Positions 32,135-41,432 of a stretch of DNA of 64,000 nucleotides are shown piece by piece (positions within the stretch are counted from its first letter, which is position 1; the number at the start of each line of letters is the position of its first letter). The notes below the pieces were generated by a model. That model did not search any database, was not told the DNA's origin, and was given only the letters and a program-made list of their open reading frames with translations. The translations under genes and the position numbers were made by a program. The DNA is from Stappia indica (lineage in GTDB: Bacteria > Pseudomonadota > Alphaproteobacteria > Rhizobiales > Stappiaceae), in the NCBI RefSeq assembly GCF_020177335.1, contig NZ_JAIVMG010000007.1, positions 186,001 through 250,000 on the forward strand. Reading direction: 5' to 3'.

Positions 32135-33049
32135 TCAGGCCGCCTGCTGTTCGGAAGTCGCCGGGCGCACGCCCAGCATATGGCAGATCGCGAAGGTCAG
32201 ATCCGCCCGGTTCATGGTGTAGAAGTGGAAATCGGTGATCCCCCGATCGACCAGATCCAGCACCTGCTCGCAAGCCACCGCCGAGGCCACCAACTTGCGG
32301 GTCTCGCTGTCCTGTTCCAGCCCGGCAAAGCGGCGCGCCAGCCAATGCGGGATCGAGGTGCCGCATTTGGCGGAAAACACCATGGTCTGCTCGAAGTTGG
32401 TGATCGGCAGGATGCCCGGCACGATCGGGATGGAAATGCCGGCCGCACGCACCTTGTCCAGGAAGGTCTCGAACAGATCGTTGTCGAAGAAATACTGGGT
32501 GATGGCGCGGGTCGCGCCCGCATCCACCTTGCGCTTCAGGTTGTCGATCTCCGCGCTCCAGTCGGCGCTTTCCGGATGACGCTCCGGATAGGCGGACACG
32601 GACACCTCGAAATCGGCGACCCGGCGAATGCCTTCAACCAGATCGGAGGCGTAGGCATAGCCATCCTCGCGCGGCCGATAGACCGCCCCGATCCCCTCCA
32701 GCGGATCGCCGCGCAAGGCAACGATGTGCCGCACGCCGAGGTCGGCATAGTCCCGCACGATCTCGTCGATCTCGCCGCGCGAGGCGCCGACACAGGTAAG
32801 ATGGGCGGCCGGCGCCATCGCCGTTTCCGTCAAGAGGCGGGAGACGGTGCGATGGGTGCGCTCGCGGGTCGACCCCCCGGCCCCATAGGTGACGGAGACG
32901 AAGGACGGATCGAGCGGCTGCAGCCGCTCCACGGCGGACCACAGCTTGGCCTCCATCTTGTCGCTCTTCGGCGGGAAGAACTCGAAGGAGACGGAGACGG
33001 CGCCGGGGTTGCCCAGCTCGAAACGGCGGAACTTGTCCGGGGATGTCAT
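32135..33049 (-). CDS. metF: 5,10-methylenetetrahydrofolate reductase
   Basis: A 304-residue TIM-barrel flavoenzyme making the 5-methyl-THF used by MetH. Family blocks are [33 protein letters not shown] and [11 protein letters not shown] at 33049 was chosen over a TTG three codons upstream because it is spaced correctly from AAGAGG. It begins one base after the stop of the ArsR-methyltransferase gene and is followed 7 nt later by metH, so the three are almost certainly one transcript. Confidence 0.97.
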   Translation of the reverse strand: MTSPDKFRRFELGNPGAVSVSFEFFPPKSDKMEAKLWSAVERLQPLDPSFVSVTYGAGGSTRERTHRTVSRLLTETAMAPAAHLTCVGASRGEIDEIVRDYADLGVRHIVALRGDPLEGIGAVYRPREDGYAYASDLVEGIRRVADFEVSVSAYPERHPESADWSAEIDNLKRKVDAGATRAITQYFFDNDLFETFLDKVRAAGISIPIVPGILPITNFEQTMVFSAKCGTSIPHWLARRFAGLEQDSETRKLVASAVACEQVLDLVDRGITDFHFYTMNRADLTFAICHMLGVRPATSEQQAA

Positions 33050-33050
33050 G

Positions 33051-34061
33051 TCAGGCAACCTCTTGGGCTGGGTTCAAAACAGGCAAATCGCTGACGACCC
33101 TGGGGTCGCGCGCCAGCCAGATGGTGACGGTAAGGTGTTCCTTGTCGTGACTGTCGGGAACGAGATCGCGGGTCTTCACCAGATCGAGCCCCGCCTCCCG
33201 CAGCCAGCGACGCATCTGATCCTGGGCGAAGCCGAGCCGGCGGTGCGCATGGGCATCGCGCAAAAACTCCAGCCCGTGCGGCGCGAAATCGACGATCAGC
33301 ATGCGCCCGCCCGGGCGCAATGCCCGCGCGGCCTCGCCGATCGCCCGGCCAGGGTCGTCGAGATAATGCAGCACCTGATGGATGGCAATCAGATCGAAGC
33401 TCTCCTTCGGCACGTTCAAGGCGTAGATGTCGCCGTGTCGCACCTGTGCATGCCGCAACCCCTGACGGTCCAGATTGGCGCGGGCCACCGCCAGCATGTC
33501 ATGACTGGCATCAAGCCCCAGCGCGCGGGCATACTGATCGGAAAACAGCGACAGCAGGCTCCCCGTGCCGGTGCCCAGATCGAGCATCGCATCAAACGGG
33601 CGCGTGCCGACCGCCTCGCGGATCGCCTTCTCCACAGCCTCTTCGGGCACATGCAGCGAGCGTTCCTGATCCCAGGTCTTGGCGCGATTGGCAAAATAGG
33701 CCGCCGCCTCCTCCGCCTTTGCCCGGCGCGTGGCGGCAAGCCGCACCCGGTCGGCGGAAAACAGCGCCTCGTCCGGGTCGAGCCGGGTCAGCAACAGCCG
33801 GGCAAGATCGCCCATCGGTCCATCGCCGAGCCGATAGTAGACCCAGGCCCCTTCCGGGAAGCGCTGGACCAGACCGGCTTCGGTGAGCAGTTTCAAATGG
33901 CGGGAAATGCGCGGCTGGCTCTGCCCGAGGATCGCGGTCGCGTCCTTGACCGTCAACTCGCCATCGGCCAGCAGGGCCAACAGGCGAAGCCGGGTCTCCT
34001 CGCCGACCGTGCGCAGGCCTGCGAGCAACTGGTCCGCGCTCAACAGCGGTGCTGTGTCCAT
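33051..34061 (-). CDS. ArsR-family regulator fused to a SAM-dependent methyltransferase domain (SahR-like)
   Basis: A 336-residue protein. The N-terminal ArsR winged helix (about residues 10-95; LTVKDATAILGQSQPRISRHLKLL) is joined to a class I methyltransferase fold (about 125-330) with the SAM-binding motif LDLGTGTGSLLS and later FDLIAIHQVLHYL and LRPGGRMLIVDF. Alphaproteobacterial regulators of this architecture next to metF/metH are known as SahR, sensing S-adenosylhomocysteine. That function is inferred here from architecture and context. It leads the operon, preceded by GAGGGA and an 18-bp palindrome. Confidence 0.88.
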   Translation of the reverse strand: MDTAPLLSADQLLAGLRTVGEETRLRLLALLADGELTVKDATAILGQSQPRISRHLKLLTEAGLVQRFPEGAWVYYRLGDGPMGDLARLLLTRLDPDEALFSADRVRLAATRRAKAEEAAAYFANRAKTWDQERSLHVPEEAVEKAIREAVGTRPFDAMLDLGTGTGSLLSLFSDQYARALGLDASHDMLAVARANLDRQGLRHAQVRHGDIYALNVPKESFDLIAIHQVLHYLDDPGRAIGEAARALRPGGRMLIVDFAPHGLEFLRDAHAHRRLGFAQDQMRRWLREAGLDLVKTRDLVPDSHDKEHLTVTIWLARDPRVVSDLPVLNPAQEVA

Positions 34062-34081
34062 CTCAGAATCCCTCAGGAAGA

Positions 34082-34099
34082 TATAAAGATATCTTTATA
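34082..34099. promoter_or_regulatory. 18-bp perfect palindrome upstream of the methionine operon
   Basis: TATAAAGATATCTTTATA is a perfect palindrome 20 bp before the ArsR-methyltransferase start codon. It stands out from GC-rich surroundings. Size, symmetry and place fit an ArsR-type operator, so autoregulation of the metF-metH operon is inferred. Confidence 0.75.
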
Positions 34100-34125
34100 C
34101 CTAAATTGAGGAGAGATCAACCCCG

Positions 34126-34707
34126 TCACTGCTCCGGCCGCAGCACCGCATGGCGTGTGAACACCGCCCCCGTATCCAGTGGTCGGGTCTCCAGCAGCGC
34201 GAGCCGCTCGCGCTGGCAGTGCCCTTCGAACAGCCGGGACCCGCCGCCGAACAGCATCGGCAGCGTCAGAAGCCAGTATTCGTCGACCACCCCGGCGCGA
34301 ATGGCCGTCTGGGCGAATTTCGCCCCGGCGAACACCACCATGTCCCGGCCCGGCCTGCCCCTCTCCGCAGCCACCGTATCGACGAGGCTGGCGGAGGCGA
34401 TGACCGAGTTTTCCCAGGCGGTGGCATCCTTGAGCCGACGGGAGAAGACGATCTTGCGCGAGGCGTTCATGAAGGCGGCCAGACGCTGCTGCGCCGGCGA
34501 GGCGCCGGCCTCCCGCGCGGCGGCGGGCCAATGGGCCGCCATCAGTTCCCAGGCGGCCCGTCCATAAAGCAGGGTGTCGAACCGCGCCACCATGCTGTCC
34601 GTCCAGCCATCGAGATCCGCCGACCAGTCCGGCGCGATGAACTCGCCGCCGGGCGCATCGACAAACCCGTCGAGACTGATCACCATCGACAGGACAAGCT
34701 TGCGCAT
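34126..34707 (-). CDS. RibD C-terminal/dihydrofolate reductase-like protein
   Basis: A 193-residue protein of the RibD_C (YwjB/YyaP) family. The start MRKLVLSMVISLDGFVDAPGGE and the blocks RFDTLLYGRAAWELM, FAGAKFAQT and DEYWLLTLPMLFGGGSRLFE are typical. Such proteins have the DHFR fold and probably reduce an unknown substrate with NADPH. It is read in the same direction as the methionine operon, but the palindrome and 64-bp gap separate them. The last ten residues (FTRHAVLRPE) lack further features. Confidence 0.88.
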   Translation of the reverse strand: MRKLVLSMVISLDGFVDAPGGEFIAPDWSADLDGWTDSMVARFDTLLYGRAAWELMAAHWPAAAREAGASPAQQRLAAFMNASRKIVFSRRLKDATAWENSVIASASLVDTVAAERGRPGRDMVVFAGAKFAQTAIRAGVVDEYWLLTLPMLFGGGSRLFEGHCQRERLALLETRPLDTGAVFTRHAVLRPEQ

Positions 34708-34783
34708 TTCCAGCCCTCCGCCCCCGCCTTTCCGGCAACCCGACCGGTGCGGGGCCAGGCTCCACCGGCCGGGTCAGCGCCGG

Positions 34784-37081
34784 TTATCGCCCGTCATTGC
34801 TCGCCGCACTGGCCTGTCCGGCGGCCTGCTGCTGTTCGATCGCCGGCAAGGCGGCCCCGCCGATCGCCTTTTTCTCCTCCTCGGAGAACTGGCGCGGATC
34901 GTCCGGATCCTGCGACACGCGCACGGTCACCTCGCGATGGGCGAAGTGAATACCCTCGCGTTCGCACAGATCGCGAATGCCGGCATAGACCACCTTGCGC
35001 AATTCGAACTGCTGCCCCGGACGGGTCATGAACTTGACCCGGACGATCATCGCCGAATCCTCAAGCGCCGTCACCCCTTGCGATTTCACCGGCTCCAGGA
35101 ACTTCGGACCGTATTCGGGATGCTCCAGCAACTCCTGGCCGAACTTCTTGATCAGCTTGCGCATCCGCTCCACATCCGTGTCGTAGGTGACGCGGAAGGC
35201 CAGCTTCATCACCGCCCAGTCGCGGGAGAAGTTCTTGACGAACTGGATCTCGCCGAAGGGGACCGTGTTGAGCGGGCCATTGTGGTGACGCAGCTGCATG
35301 GAGCGGATCGAGATCTTCTCCACGGTTCCCTTCACGCTGCCGATGTCGATGTACTCGCCCTTGCGGAACGCATCATCGAACAGGAAGAACGCGCCGGAAA
35401 AGATGTCCCGGATCAGGGTCTGCGCGCCGAAGCCGACCGCCAGCCCGACGACGCCGGCACCGGCAAACAGCGGCGCGATGTTCACCCCCAGCTCCGACAG
35501 GGCCAGCATGGCGGCAATCGCGACGATGCTGATCAGCAGGAAGTTGCGGAACAGCGGCAGCAGGGTGGCCAGCCGGGTTTCGCCCTTACCGCCGATTTCC
35601 CCTGTATCCTCACCCGGCTTGCCGTTGCCGTTACCGGTCTCGCGGGCGATCTGCCGGTCTATGGTGATCGCCACCGCGTGATAGGCCATGTAGCTGGCGA
35701 AAATCACCAGCGAAATCTCGAACAGATTGGCCACCAGGAACCGGTCGTCCGCCAGCGGAACCCCCCAGCGGATCAACAGGAACCCGACGGCGACGGCAAT
35801 GGAGAGAATGGCCGCGCCATGGTCGAGCAGGTGCCGATAGGGCGAGCGGGCGTTTTCCGCATCCAGCGCCTCCGCCTGCGCCTGTGCCTCTGTCGCCTCC
35901 GCCTGCGCATCTTCCGCGCCAAGGGCGGTCTCGGTCGCGCGGGCGACTTCCGCCTCGAACTTCTGGCGGGCCTTCTCGGTATCAAGGCGAGGCAGCAACC
36001 ACCGGTCGATCAAGAGAACGAGGACCCCGTAAAGCACGCTGCCGAGCAGCGCCGCCATCACCGGCGCGGCGACCAGTCCGAGCGCGGAAGGCTGGTCCAG
36101 CAGCACCCGCACCACCGAAATCGCAAGGGCAGCGAGGAAATACACCAGCACCAGAGGCAACCAGAGCAGCGCCAGCACCCGGCGCCAGCCGATGACCGAC
36201 GCCTCCGCCTGCGGGTCCCCCACCAGGAGCCGCCCCAACGGACGGCGATACAGGACAATGACGACTGCCAGCAGAAGGCAGGACACAGTCACGGTGCCGA
36301 TCAGGGCCAGCTTGTGCGCGCTCGCCTCAAGCCCCATTGCCGCCATCCAGTTGCACACGCCCATGGCGGCAAAGGTGATGAAGGACACACCCATCAGCCA
36401 GCGATACAGGCCATGGGCATCCCGGTCGCCCATCGCCACCATTCGATGTGCGGAACGGTCCGGCGCAAGCACGTTGAGAAAGACGATGCGCAGCAGCAGG
36501 AACACAAGAAGCGCTTCCAGCCCGGCAAACACCGAGATCCGGCTCGGCGTATGTCCGGAGACAAGCAAGAGCGCGATCAGCACCGACACGAGCGCGAAGG
36601 CGGCAACGCCAAGGCCCATGCTCAGAGCCCGGCTGAGCAGATAGCCGATCTTTCCCGCCCGGTGCTGCGGCTCCGGATCATAGAGGCGGAGAAACCGCGC
36701 GCTCGCCCAGCGTTCGCACAGATGCAGCGCCGCCAGGCCGATGGCCGCTGACAGGACCAACACCAGAACGACCGTCGTGAGCCAACCAAGCGTGCCATCG
36801 GGAGACTGGGAAAGGAGAACGGATGTCGACAGTTCCGAGAAATTCTCGGCGGAGCGCAAGGTCTGCTCCAGGGCGTCCCGAACCTGGAACATGAGCTTCA
36901 TCTGCTCGCCGCCACCGGGGAGCATGGAGGGAGCGGGCATCGTGGTGCCCGTGGCCTTCACCTCCTGAGCCGCAAGAGGGCCGCCAGCCGTCATCATGAA
37001 AAGAAGCGAGCAAGTAAACGCCACCGCCGCTATCGGCAGTTTGCGTAGACACCCACTGAAGACCTGTTGAAAAAATCTCAT
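34784..37081 (-). CDS. Large MscS-family mechanosensitive channel
   Basis: A 765-residue membrane protein. The signal peptide (about residues 1-38) and a periplasmic segment are followed by roughly ten hydrophobic helices and a charged acidic/Ala-rich loop (near residues 385-415). The MscS core has the pore helix GAGVVGLAVGFGAQTLIRDIFSGAFFLFDD and the beta domain KGEYIDIGSVKGTVEKISIRSMQLRHHNG. The last 30 residues are Gln/Ala-rich. It resembles the large MscK/YbiO-type osmotic-shock channels. ATG at 37081 follows GGGGGT and gives a clean signal peptide. The promoter region has an inverted repeat at 37133-37155. Confidence 0.94.
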   Translation of the reverse strand: MRFFQQVFSGCLRKLPIAAVAFTCSLLFMMTAGGPLAAQEVKATGTTMPAPSMLPGGGEQMKLMFQVRDALEQTLRSAENFSELSTSVLLSQSPDGTLGWLTTVVLVLVLSAAIGLAALHLCERWASARFLRLYDPEPQHRAGKIGYLLSRALSMGLGVAAFALVSVLIALLLVSGHTPSRISVFAGLEALLVFLLLRIVFLNVLAPDRSAHRMVAMGDRDAHGLYRWLMGVSFITFAAMGVCNWMAAMGLEASAHKLALIGTVTVSCLLLAVVIVLYRRPLGRLLVGDPQAEASVIGWRRVLALLWLPLVLVYFLAALAISVVRVLLDQPSALGLVAAPVMAALLGSVLYGVLVLLIDRWLLPRLDTEKARQKFEAEVARATETALGAEDAQAEATEAQAQAEALDAENARSPYRHLLDHGAAILSIAVAVGFLLIRWGVPLADDRFLVANLFEISLVIFASYMAYHAVAITIDRQIARETGNGNGKPGEDTGEIGGKGETRLATLLPLFRNFLLISIVAIAAMLALSELGVNIAPLFAGAGVVGLAVGFGAQTLIRDIFSGAFFLFDDAFRKGEYIDIGSVKGTVEKISIRSMQLRHHNGPLNTVPFGEIQFVKNFSRDWAVMKLAFRVTYDTDVERMRKLIKKFGQELLEHPEYGPKFLEPVKSQGVTALEDSAMIVRVKFMTRPGQQFELRKVVYAGIRDLCEREGIHFAHREVTVRVSQDPDDPRQFSEEEKKAIGGAALPAIEQQQAAGQASAASNDGR

Positions 37082-37229
37082 GACGACCCCCAACATTCGG
37101 CGTTGCAATCCAGTATTGCACACGCCGTCGCGTCAGGCGTAGAAAAAACGCCTGAAGAAAGGGTTATCAGACCGCTCTTCAGTGTGAATATTCAACGACA
37201 TCGACCAGGCGCGACCTGAGGGTCAGACC

Positions 37230-38315
37230 CTAGCAGGCGATCCGGCCGCGCCACTGGTCGAGCAACAGCCGCGCCGACTTGACGTTGAGGGTCGCGTAAC
37301 GGTCAACCGCCTGCTTCCGCCGCTCATCCGGCAACCGATGCCGCCAGGGCCCGATCGCCAGAAGCCTCTGAACGGTTTCCGCTGAGAGCCCACAGGCCCG
37401 GGCCACGACCAGGAACGGGTCGGTGTCGATCCGCACCATCCAGTGCATGGCCTCTTCAAGACCGATATCGCCGAGGACCGAGAAGGTCGCCACCACCTCG
37501 GCAAACCGGTCCTCGTCGATGAACCGCAGCAAGGTTCCCTCGTCGATCCCCTCCCCCCGGGCCAAGGCCTTCACCCGGCCCATCGCGGTCTCGAAGTCGT
37601 AGCGTTTCAGCCAGTAGTCATTGGACATACGCTGCGCGGCGATCCGCGCCGCCTTCGGCAGGTCATCCCGCGTAGCGGCATCGCCGCCACTGAACAGACG
37701 CACCCGCACCCGCTCACTCGCAAAGGACGCGAGCGCTGCGATATCCTCTTCACCCAAGTCTCCACGTCCGGCCAGCGCGAGCTGCAACTCTTCATCGAGG
37801 CCAGAGGCCTCCAGCAGCCTGTCCACGCCCGCGCGCGACAGGCTCGCCCCCTCGTTCGCGGCAACCGCCCGCTGCACGCCCGCGCTGCCGGTCTTCACCA
37901 GCACATCGGTGACCAGTTCGGACAGCACCTCGCGCGCGGCAATCGCCAGCCGATGATCATCGCCGTTGCTTTCGGCAATCTGCACAAGATCCCGGTCACG
38001 CAGGATGGTCGAGCGCTCCAGCAGAGGGCGAGCCACACCGATCTCGTCACCGGCCAACCGGCGCACGGTCTGCTCAGGAGCACGGCGCAGGGCGGCCAAC
38101 TGCCTGGCCATGAACTCCCGCGCCTGCGCTTCAACCATCTCGGAGAGACGGTGCAATACCGAATCGTAGATTTCCATCTGCTCGTCCGAGCAGCTCTCGG
38201 AGGTGAGAGAAAACAATGCCGCAACGTTCTGCGCCAGCTCATTGCGACGCGACATATCCCCGTCCCGCGCCAGCGCTTCGAAGTTCACCAACTCCGTATT
38301 AGGTAGGTTCGACAT
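37230..38315 (-). CDS. DUF2336-domain protein, copy 2
   Basis: A 361-residue helical protein with the DUF2336 layout: NELAQNVAALFSLTSESCSDEQ, ERSTILRDRDLVQIAESNGDDHRLAIAAREVLSELVTDVL, and a C-terminal part with ETAMGRVKALARGEGIDEGTLLRFI. It matches copy 1 (25857-26936) in overall length and helix repeats, but identity is low by eye. Function is unknown. It is followed by a short palindrome (AGGGTCAGACCCT, 37219-37231) and preceded by AT-rich DNA. Confidence 0.85.
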   Translation of the reverse strand: MSNLPNTELVNFEALARDGDMSRRNELAQNVAALFSLTSESCSDEQMEIYDSVLHRLSEMVEAQAREFMARQLAALRRAPEQTVRRLAGDEIGVARPLLERSTILRDRDLVQIAESNGDDHRLAIAAREVLSELVTDVLVKTGSAGVQRAVAANEGASLSRAGVDRLLEASGLDEELQLALAGRGDLGEEDIAALASFASERVRVRLFSGGDAATRDDLPKAARIAAQRMSNDYWLKRYDFETAMGRVKALARGEGIDEGTLLRFIDEDRFAEVVATFSVLGDIGLEEAMHWMVRIDTDPFLVVARACGLSAETVQRLLAIGPWRHRLPDERRKQAVDRYATLNVKSARLLLDQWRGRIAC

Positions 38316-38590
38316 CGTATCATCCTGAGGGCCGAAGAATCACAATGTCATTACTACATAAGACACGTGAATGAAAATTCACAGCAGAAGCTGAAATTTA
38401 ATAGTTATTTTAAACGAAATCAGACTTAGAATTGGAATTATGATTAATAGAACTACTCTTAAAGTTGCATAAAATGATAATGAATTAAGGATAAATACGG
38501 AGAGGCGCTTGATCAGAAACCAGAGCAAGCCGCCCCATCCTGGCAGGTGGACACTGGGGCAGCGTCCCGCACTCCCCGACAAGCAGGGTC
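38316..38590. other. AT-rich gap between a DUF2336 gene and an acyltransferase gene
   Basis: Positions about 38330-38500 are strikingly AT-rich in an otherwise GC-rich window, with many short A/T runs. I see no gene, terminator or repeat. It contains the promoter of the leftward DUF2336 gene. The hydrophobic peptide read on the minus strand here is a by-product of base composition. Confidence 0.5.
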
Positions 38591-39679
38591 TCAACGGCGC
38601 CGCCTGGCCACAAGCAATGGCGCCGCGCGCGCCTGCGCCCACTCTCCCAGCCACATCCCGCCGCGCCGCACCGCGCGCGCCGCTGGCTGTTCGATCCATC
38701 CGGTTATGACCAGCGCCGCGCCGCCCAGCGCGACGGCCAGCACCAGTGCGCTTCCCGCACCGCCCAACACCGGCCCGAGCAGGAAAAACATCGCATAGCC
38801 GATGTGCTGATGCAGGAGATAGAGCGGATAGGTCATCCGCCCGGCCACCGCGGCGGCCGCTGTCGGCCCCTCCGGCAAGCGCAGGCGCGACAGCCCGAAA
38901 AACAGCAGCAACGACCCCAGAACGAGGCCGGCAACCGTCAGCGGATCGAACAGCTCCCCGCCATAGACCGCAGGCAGCCGCGCCGCAAACAACACACCGC
39001 CGGAGATCGCCTGCACCAACGCGGCGGCCAGCACCACCCGCGCCCCAGGGGCCTGGCGTTCCGACGCGCGCAGCATCATGCCGAACACGAAGAACCCGGC
39101 GAAATCGGTCAGGAACAGCTTGCGCAGAAGGCCACTGCCGATCACTGCCTGGTCGAGCGCGGCAATCACCAGCCAGACGATGGCGATGGCCACCGGCCAG
39201 CGCTGCCAGAGACCGCAGGCCATCAGCAGCGCCACCCAGCCATAAAACAGAATTTCCACCACGATCGACCAATAGGCGCCATCCATGAACGGCTGGCCGA
39301 GAAACGGCGCCGCCATGGTCAGATTGGCAAGATACTGCGCGGCCGTGATCGGAAAGCCGAGCCCGGGCACCAAGAGCGTCACCAGCGCGGTCAGGCTCAT
39401 GCAGACGACGAAGCCCGGCCACAACCGCGCGAAGCGAGCGACCGCGAAGCCATAGGCGCCGCGTCCTTCGGTCGAAATGCTGATCACATAGCCGGAAATG
39501 GCAAAGAAGACGGAGACGCCGAGATAGCCATAGCGTGCGAAACCGCCGGGCGCGCCAAAATCGGCTGGCCCCGCCTCGCCGGTGACCTGCATCCGGAAGC
39601 CAAAGTGAAACCAGGCAACAGCCGCGACGGCGACAACACGCAGAAGGTCGAGCCCTGGTCGCCGTTCACTTACCGCCAT
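38591..39679 (-). CDS. Acyltransferase 3 family membrane protein
   Basis: A 362-residue protein with about ten TM helices. The N-terminal block RRPGLDLLRVVAVAAVAWFHFGF carries the family histidine (WFHF). GYLGVSVFFAISGYVIS and DGAYWSIVVEILFYGW are the next conserved blocks, and RMTYPLYLLHQHIGY occurs near the C-terminus. Family members transfer O-acetyl or similar acyl groups to cell-surface sugars such as LPS, capsule or exopolysaccharide. No polysaccharide genes are adjacent. The C-terminus ends in an Arg-rich tail. Confidence 0.92.
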   Translation of the reverse strand: MAVSERRPGLDLLRVVAVAAVAWFHFGFRMQVTGEAGPADFGAPGGFARYGYLGVSVFFAISGYVISISTEGRGAYGFAVARFARLWPGFVVCMSLTALVTLLVPGLGFPITAAQYLANLTMAAPFLGQPFMDGAYWSIVVEILFYGWVALLMACGLWQRWPVAIAIVWLVIAALDQAVIGSGLLRKLFLTDFAGFFVFGMMLRASERQAPGARVVLAAALVQAISGGVLFAARLPAVYGGELFDPLTVAGLVLGSLLLFFGLSRLRLPEGPTAAAAVAGRMTYPLYLLHQHIGYAMFFLLGPVLGGAGSALVLAVALGGAALVITGWIEQPAARAVRRGGMWLGEWAQARAAPLLVARRRR

Positions 39680-39826
39680 GGACGCACCTCCCGCCTCTCG
39701 CGACCAAAACCAGCGTCGCAGATGGCGGCCAGTGTCGCGGCCAAAACTTAAAGGCGCCTCAACCGAAAACCGCGGCAGCTTGCGCCGCCGCGGTTCGGAA
39801 GAAGGAGCAGGGTCTTTCGCCTTGGC

Positions 39827-41296
39827 CTATTCGGCGGCGTCGCGTGCGCCCGCCGCAGCGGCCAGCGCCGCCCGGACCCCGTCGCCATAGGCCTTGTCGA
39901 CCTTGTCCAGATGCCCAAGCTGGCGATCGATGATCGACTGCGGCACCCCTTGCATCGCCGCCGCCGTATTGGAGAACAGGCGGCTTTTCTGGCCGTCGTC
40001 GAACAGGTTGAACAACGCCCGGACCTGGACGTAATCGTCATTGCCATCCCGGTGATTGTAGCGCTCCGCGTCGCCGGAGATGCGCAAGGGCGGCTCGGCG
40101 TAGGCCGGATCCTCGGCCGCGCCGTTCATCGAGTTCGGCTCGTAATAGGCATCGACATTCCCGGTCTGCTGACCGAAGAAATTCATGCTGCCGTCCTTGT
40201 GGTAGTGGTGCACCGGGCATTGCGGCCGGTTGACCGGCAGCGCCTCGTAATGGGTTCCCAGCCGATAGCGATGGGCATCCGCATAGGAGAACACCCGCGC
40301 CTGCAGCATCTTGTCCGGCGAGAAACCGATCCCCGGCACCTTGTTGGACGGGGAAAAGGCCGCCTGCTCGATCTCGGCGAAATAGTTCTCCGGATTGCGG
40401 TTCAGCTCCATGATGCCGACCTCGATCAACGGATAGTCGCCATGCGGCCAGACCTTGGTGAGATCGAACGGATTGTACGGGGTCTTTTCCGCATCCGCCT
40501 CCGGCATCACCTGGATGCACATGCGCCACTTCGGATAGTCGCCCGCCTCGATGGAACCGAACAGGTCTTCCTGATAGCTCTCACGGGTCGTGCCGACCAC
40601 ATCGGCCGCCTCTTCATTCGTCAGGTACTTGTGCCCCTGCATGGTCTTGAAGTGGAACTTCACCCAGAACCGCTCATTGTCGGCGTTGATCATGCTGTAG
40701 GTGTGCGAGCCGTAGCCGTTCATGAACCGGGGGCTCGGCGGCAACCCGCGATCGGACATCAGGATCGTCACCTGATGCAGGCTTTCCGGCGACAGCGACC
40801 AGAAATCCCACATCGCCGTTGCCGAGCGCAGGTTGGTCTTCGGGTGACGCTTCTGGGTGTGAATGAAGTCGGGGAACTTGTAGCCGTCGCGGATGAAGAA
40901 CACCGGCGTGTTGTTGCCGACCAGATCCCAGTTGCCTTCCTCGGTGTAGAACTTCAGCGCAAAGCCGCGCACGTCGCGCTCCGCATCCGCAGCCCCCTGC
41001 TCGCCGGCAACCGTGGAGAACCGCGCCAGCATGTCGGTCTTCTTGCCCACCTCGGTAAACAGCTTGGCCTTGCTGTAACGGGTGATGTCATTGGTGATGG
41101 TCAAGGTGCCATGGGCCCCCCAGCCCTTGGCATGCACCACCCGCTCGGGAATGCGCTCCCGGTTCTGATGCGCCAGCTTTTCCAGGAGCTGATAGTCTTC
41201 CATCAACAGCGGCCCGCGGGGACCGGCGGACAGCGAATTCTGGTTGTCGGAGATCGGCGCACCGGCCGTCGTCGTCAAAACGGGCTTGTCACTCAT
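39827..41296 (-). CDS. katA: Clade-3 monofunctional catalase
   Basis: A 489-residue heme catalase degrading hydrogen peroxide. The active-site histidine is His55 ([13 protein letters not shown]), the asparagine lies in [14 protein letters not shown], and the heme-ligand tyrosine is in [14 protein letters not shown] (near residue 338). The length is that of small-subunit catalases. It is divergent from oxyR with 136 bp between, and induction by oxidised OxyR is the usual arrangement in Rhizobiales. The first 20 residues are a flexible tail typical of the clade. Confidence 0.97.
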   Translation of the reverse strand: MSDKPVLTTTAGAPISDNQNSLSAGPRGPLLMEDYQLLEKLAHQNRERIPERVVHAKGWGAHGTLTITNDITRYSKAKLFTEVGKKTDMLARFSTVAGEQGAADAERDVRGFALKFYTEEGNWDLVGNNTPVFFIRDGYKFPDFIHTQKRHPKTNLRSATAMWDFWSLSPESLHQVTILMSDRGLPPSPRFMNGYGSHTYSMINADNERFWVKFHFKTMQGHKYLTNEEAADVVGTTRESYQEDLFGSIEAGDYPKWRMCIQVMPEADAEKTPYNPFDLTKVWPHGDYPLIEVGIMELNRNPENYFAEIEQAAFSPSNKVPGIGFSPDKMLQARVFSYADAHRYRLGTHYEALPVNRPQCPVHHYHKDGSMNFFGQQTGNVDAYYEPNSMNGAAEDPAYAEPPLRISGDAERYNHRDGNDDYVQVRALFNLFDDGQKSRLFSNTAAAMQGVPQSIIDRQLGHLDKVDKAYGDGVRAALAAAAGARDAAE

Positions 41297-41410
41297 GGTC
41301 AGTCTCCCTCATGTCGGGCGCCGCTCCCCCAGTTGGCCGCGTCCCGGATCTTGCAAGGACAACCATGGCACAGGCAGGATGATCAGCACCAATCGCATTG
41401 AAATCGCCTC

Positions 41411-41430
41411 TTGATAAGTTTATCTGATAA
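41411..41430. promoter_or_regulatory. Candidate OxyR-region repeat
   Basis: TTGATAAGTTTATCTGATAA contains GATAA/TTATC arms and a third GATAA half-site directly in front of the oxyR start, in the katA-oxyR intergenic region. An OxyR binding site is plausible but the match to known sites is only partial. Confidence 0.4.
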
Positions 41431-41432
41431 CC

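Noticed and set aside
28327-32238. 1303-codon plus-strand frame across metH
   Set aside because: Antisense shadow of metH: GC-rich third positions create long opposite frames; metH matches its family throughout.
38379-38518. Hydrophobic peptide on the minus strand in the AT-rich patch
   Set aside because: AT-rich DNA gives Leu/Ile/Phe codons by chance, and it is only the tail of a shadow frame of the acyltransferase gene.
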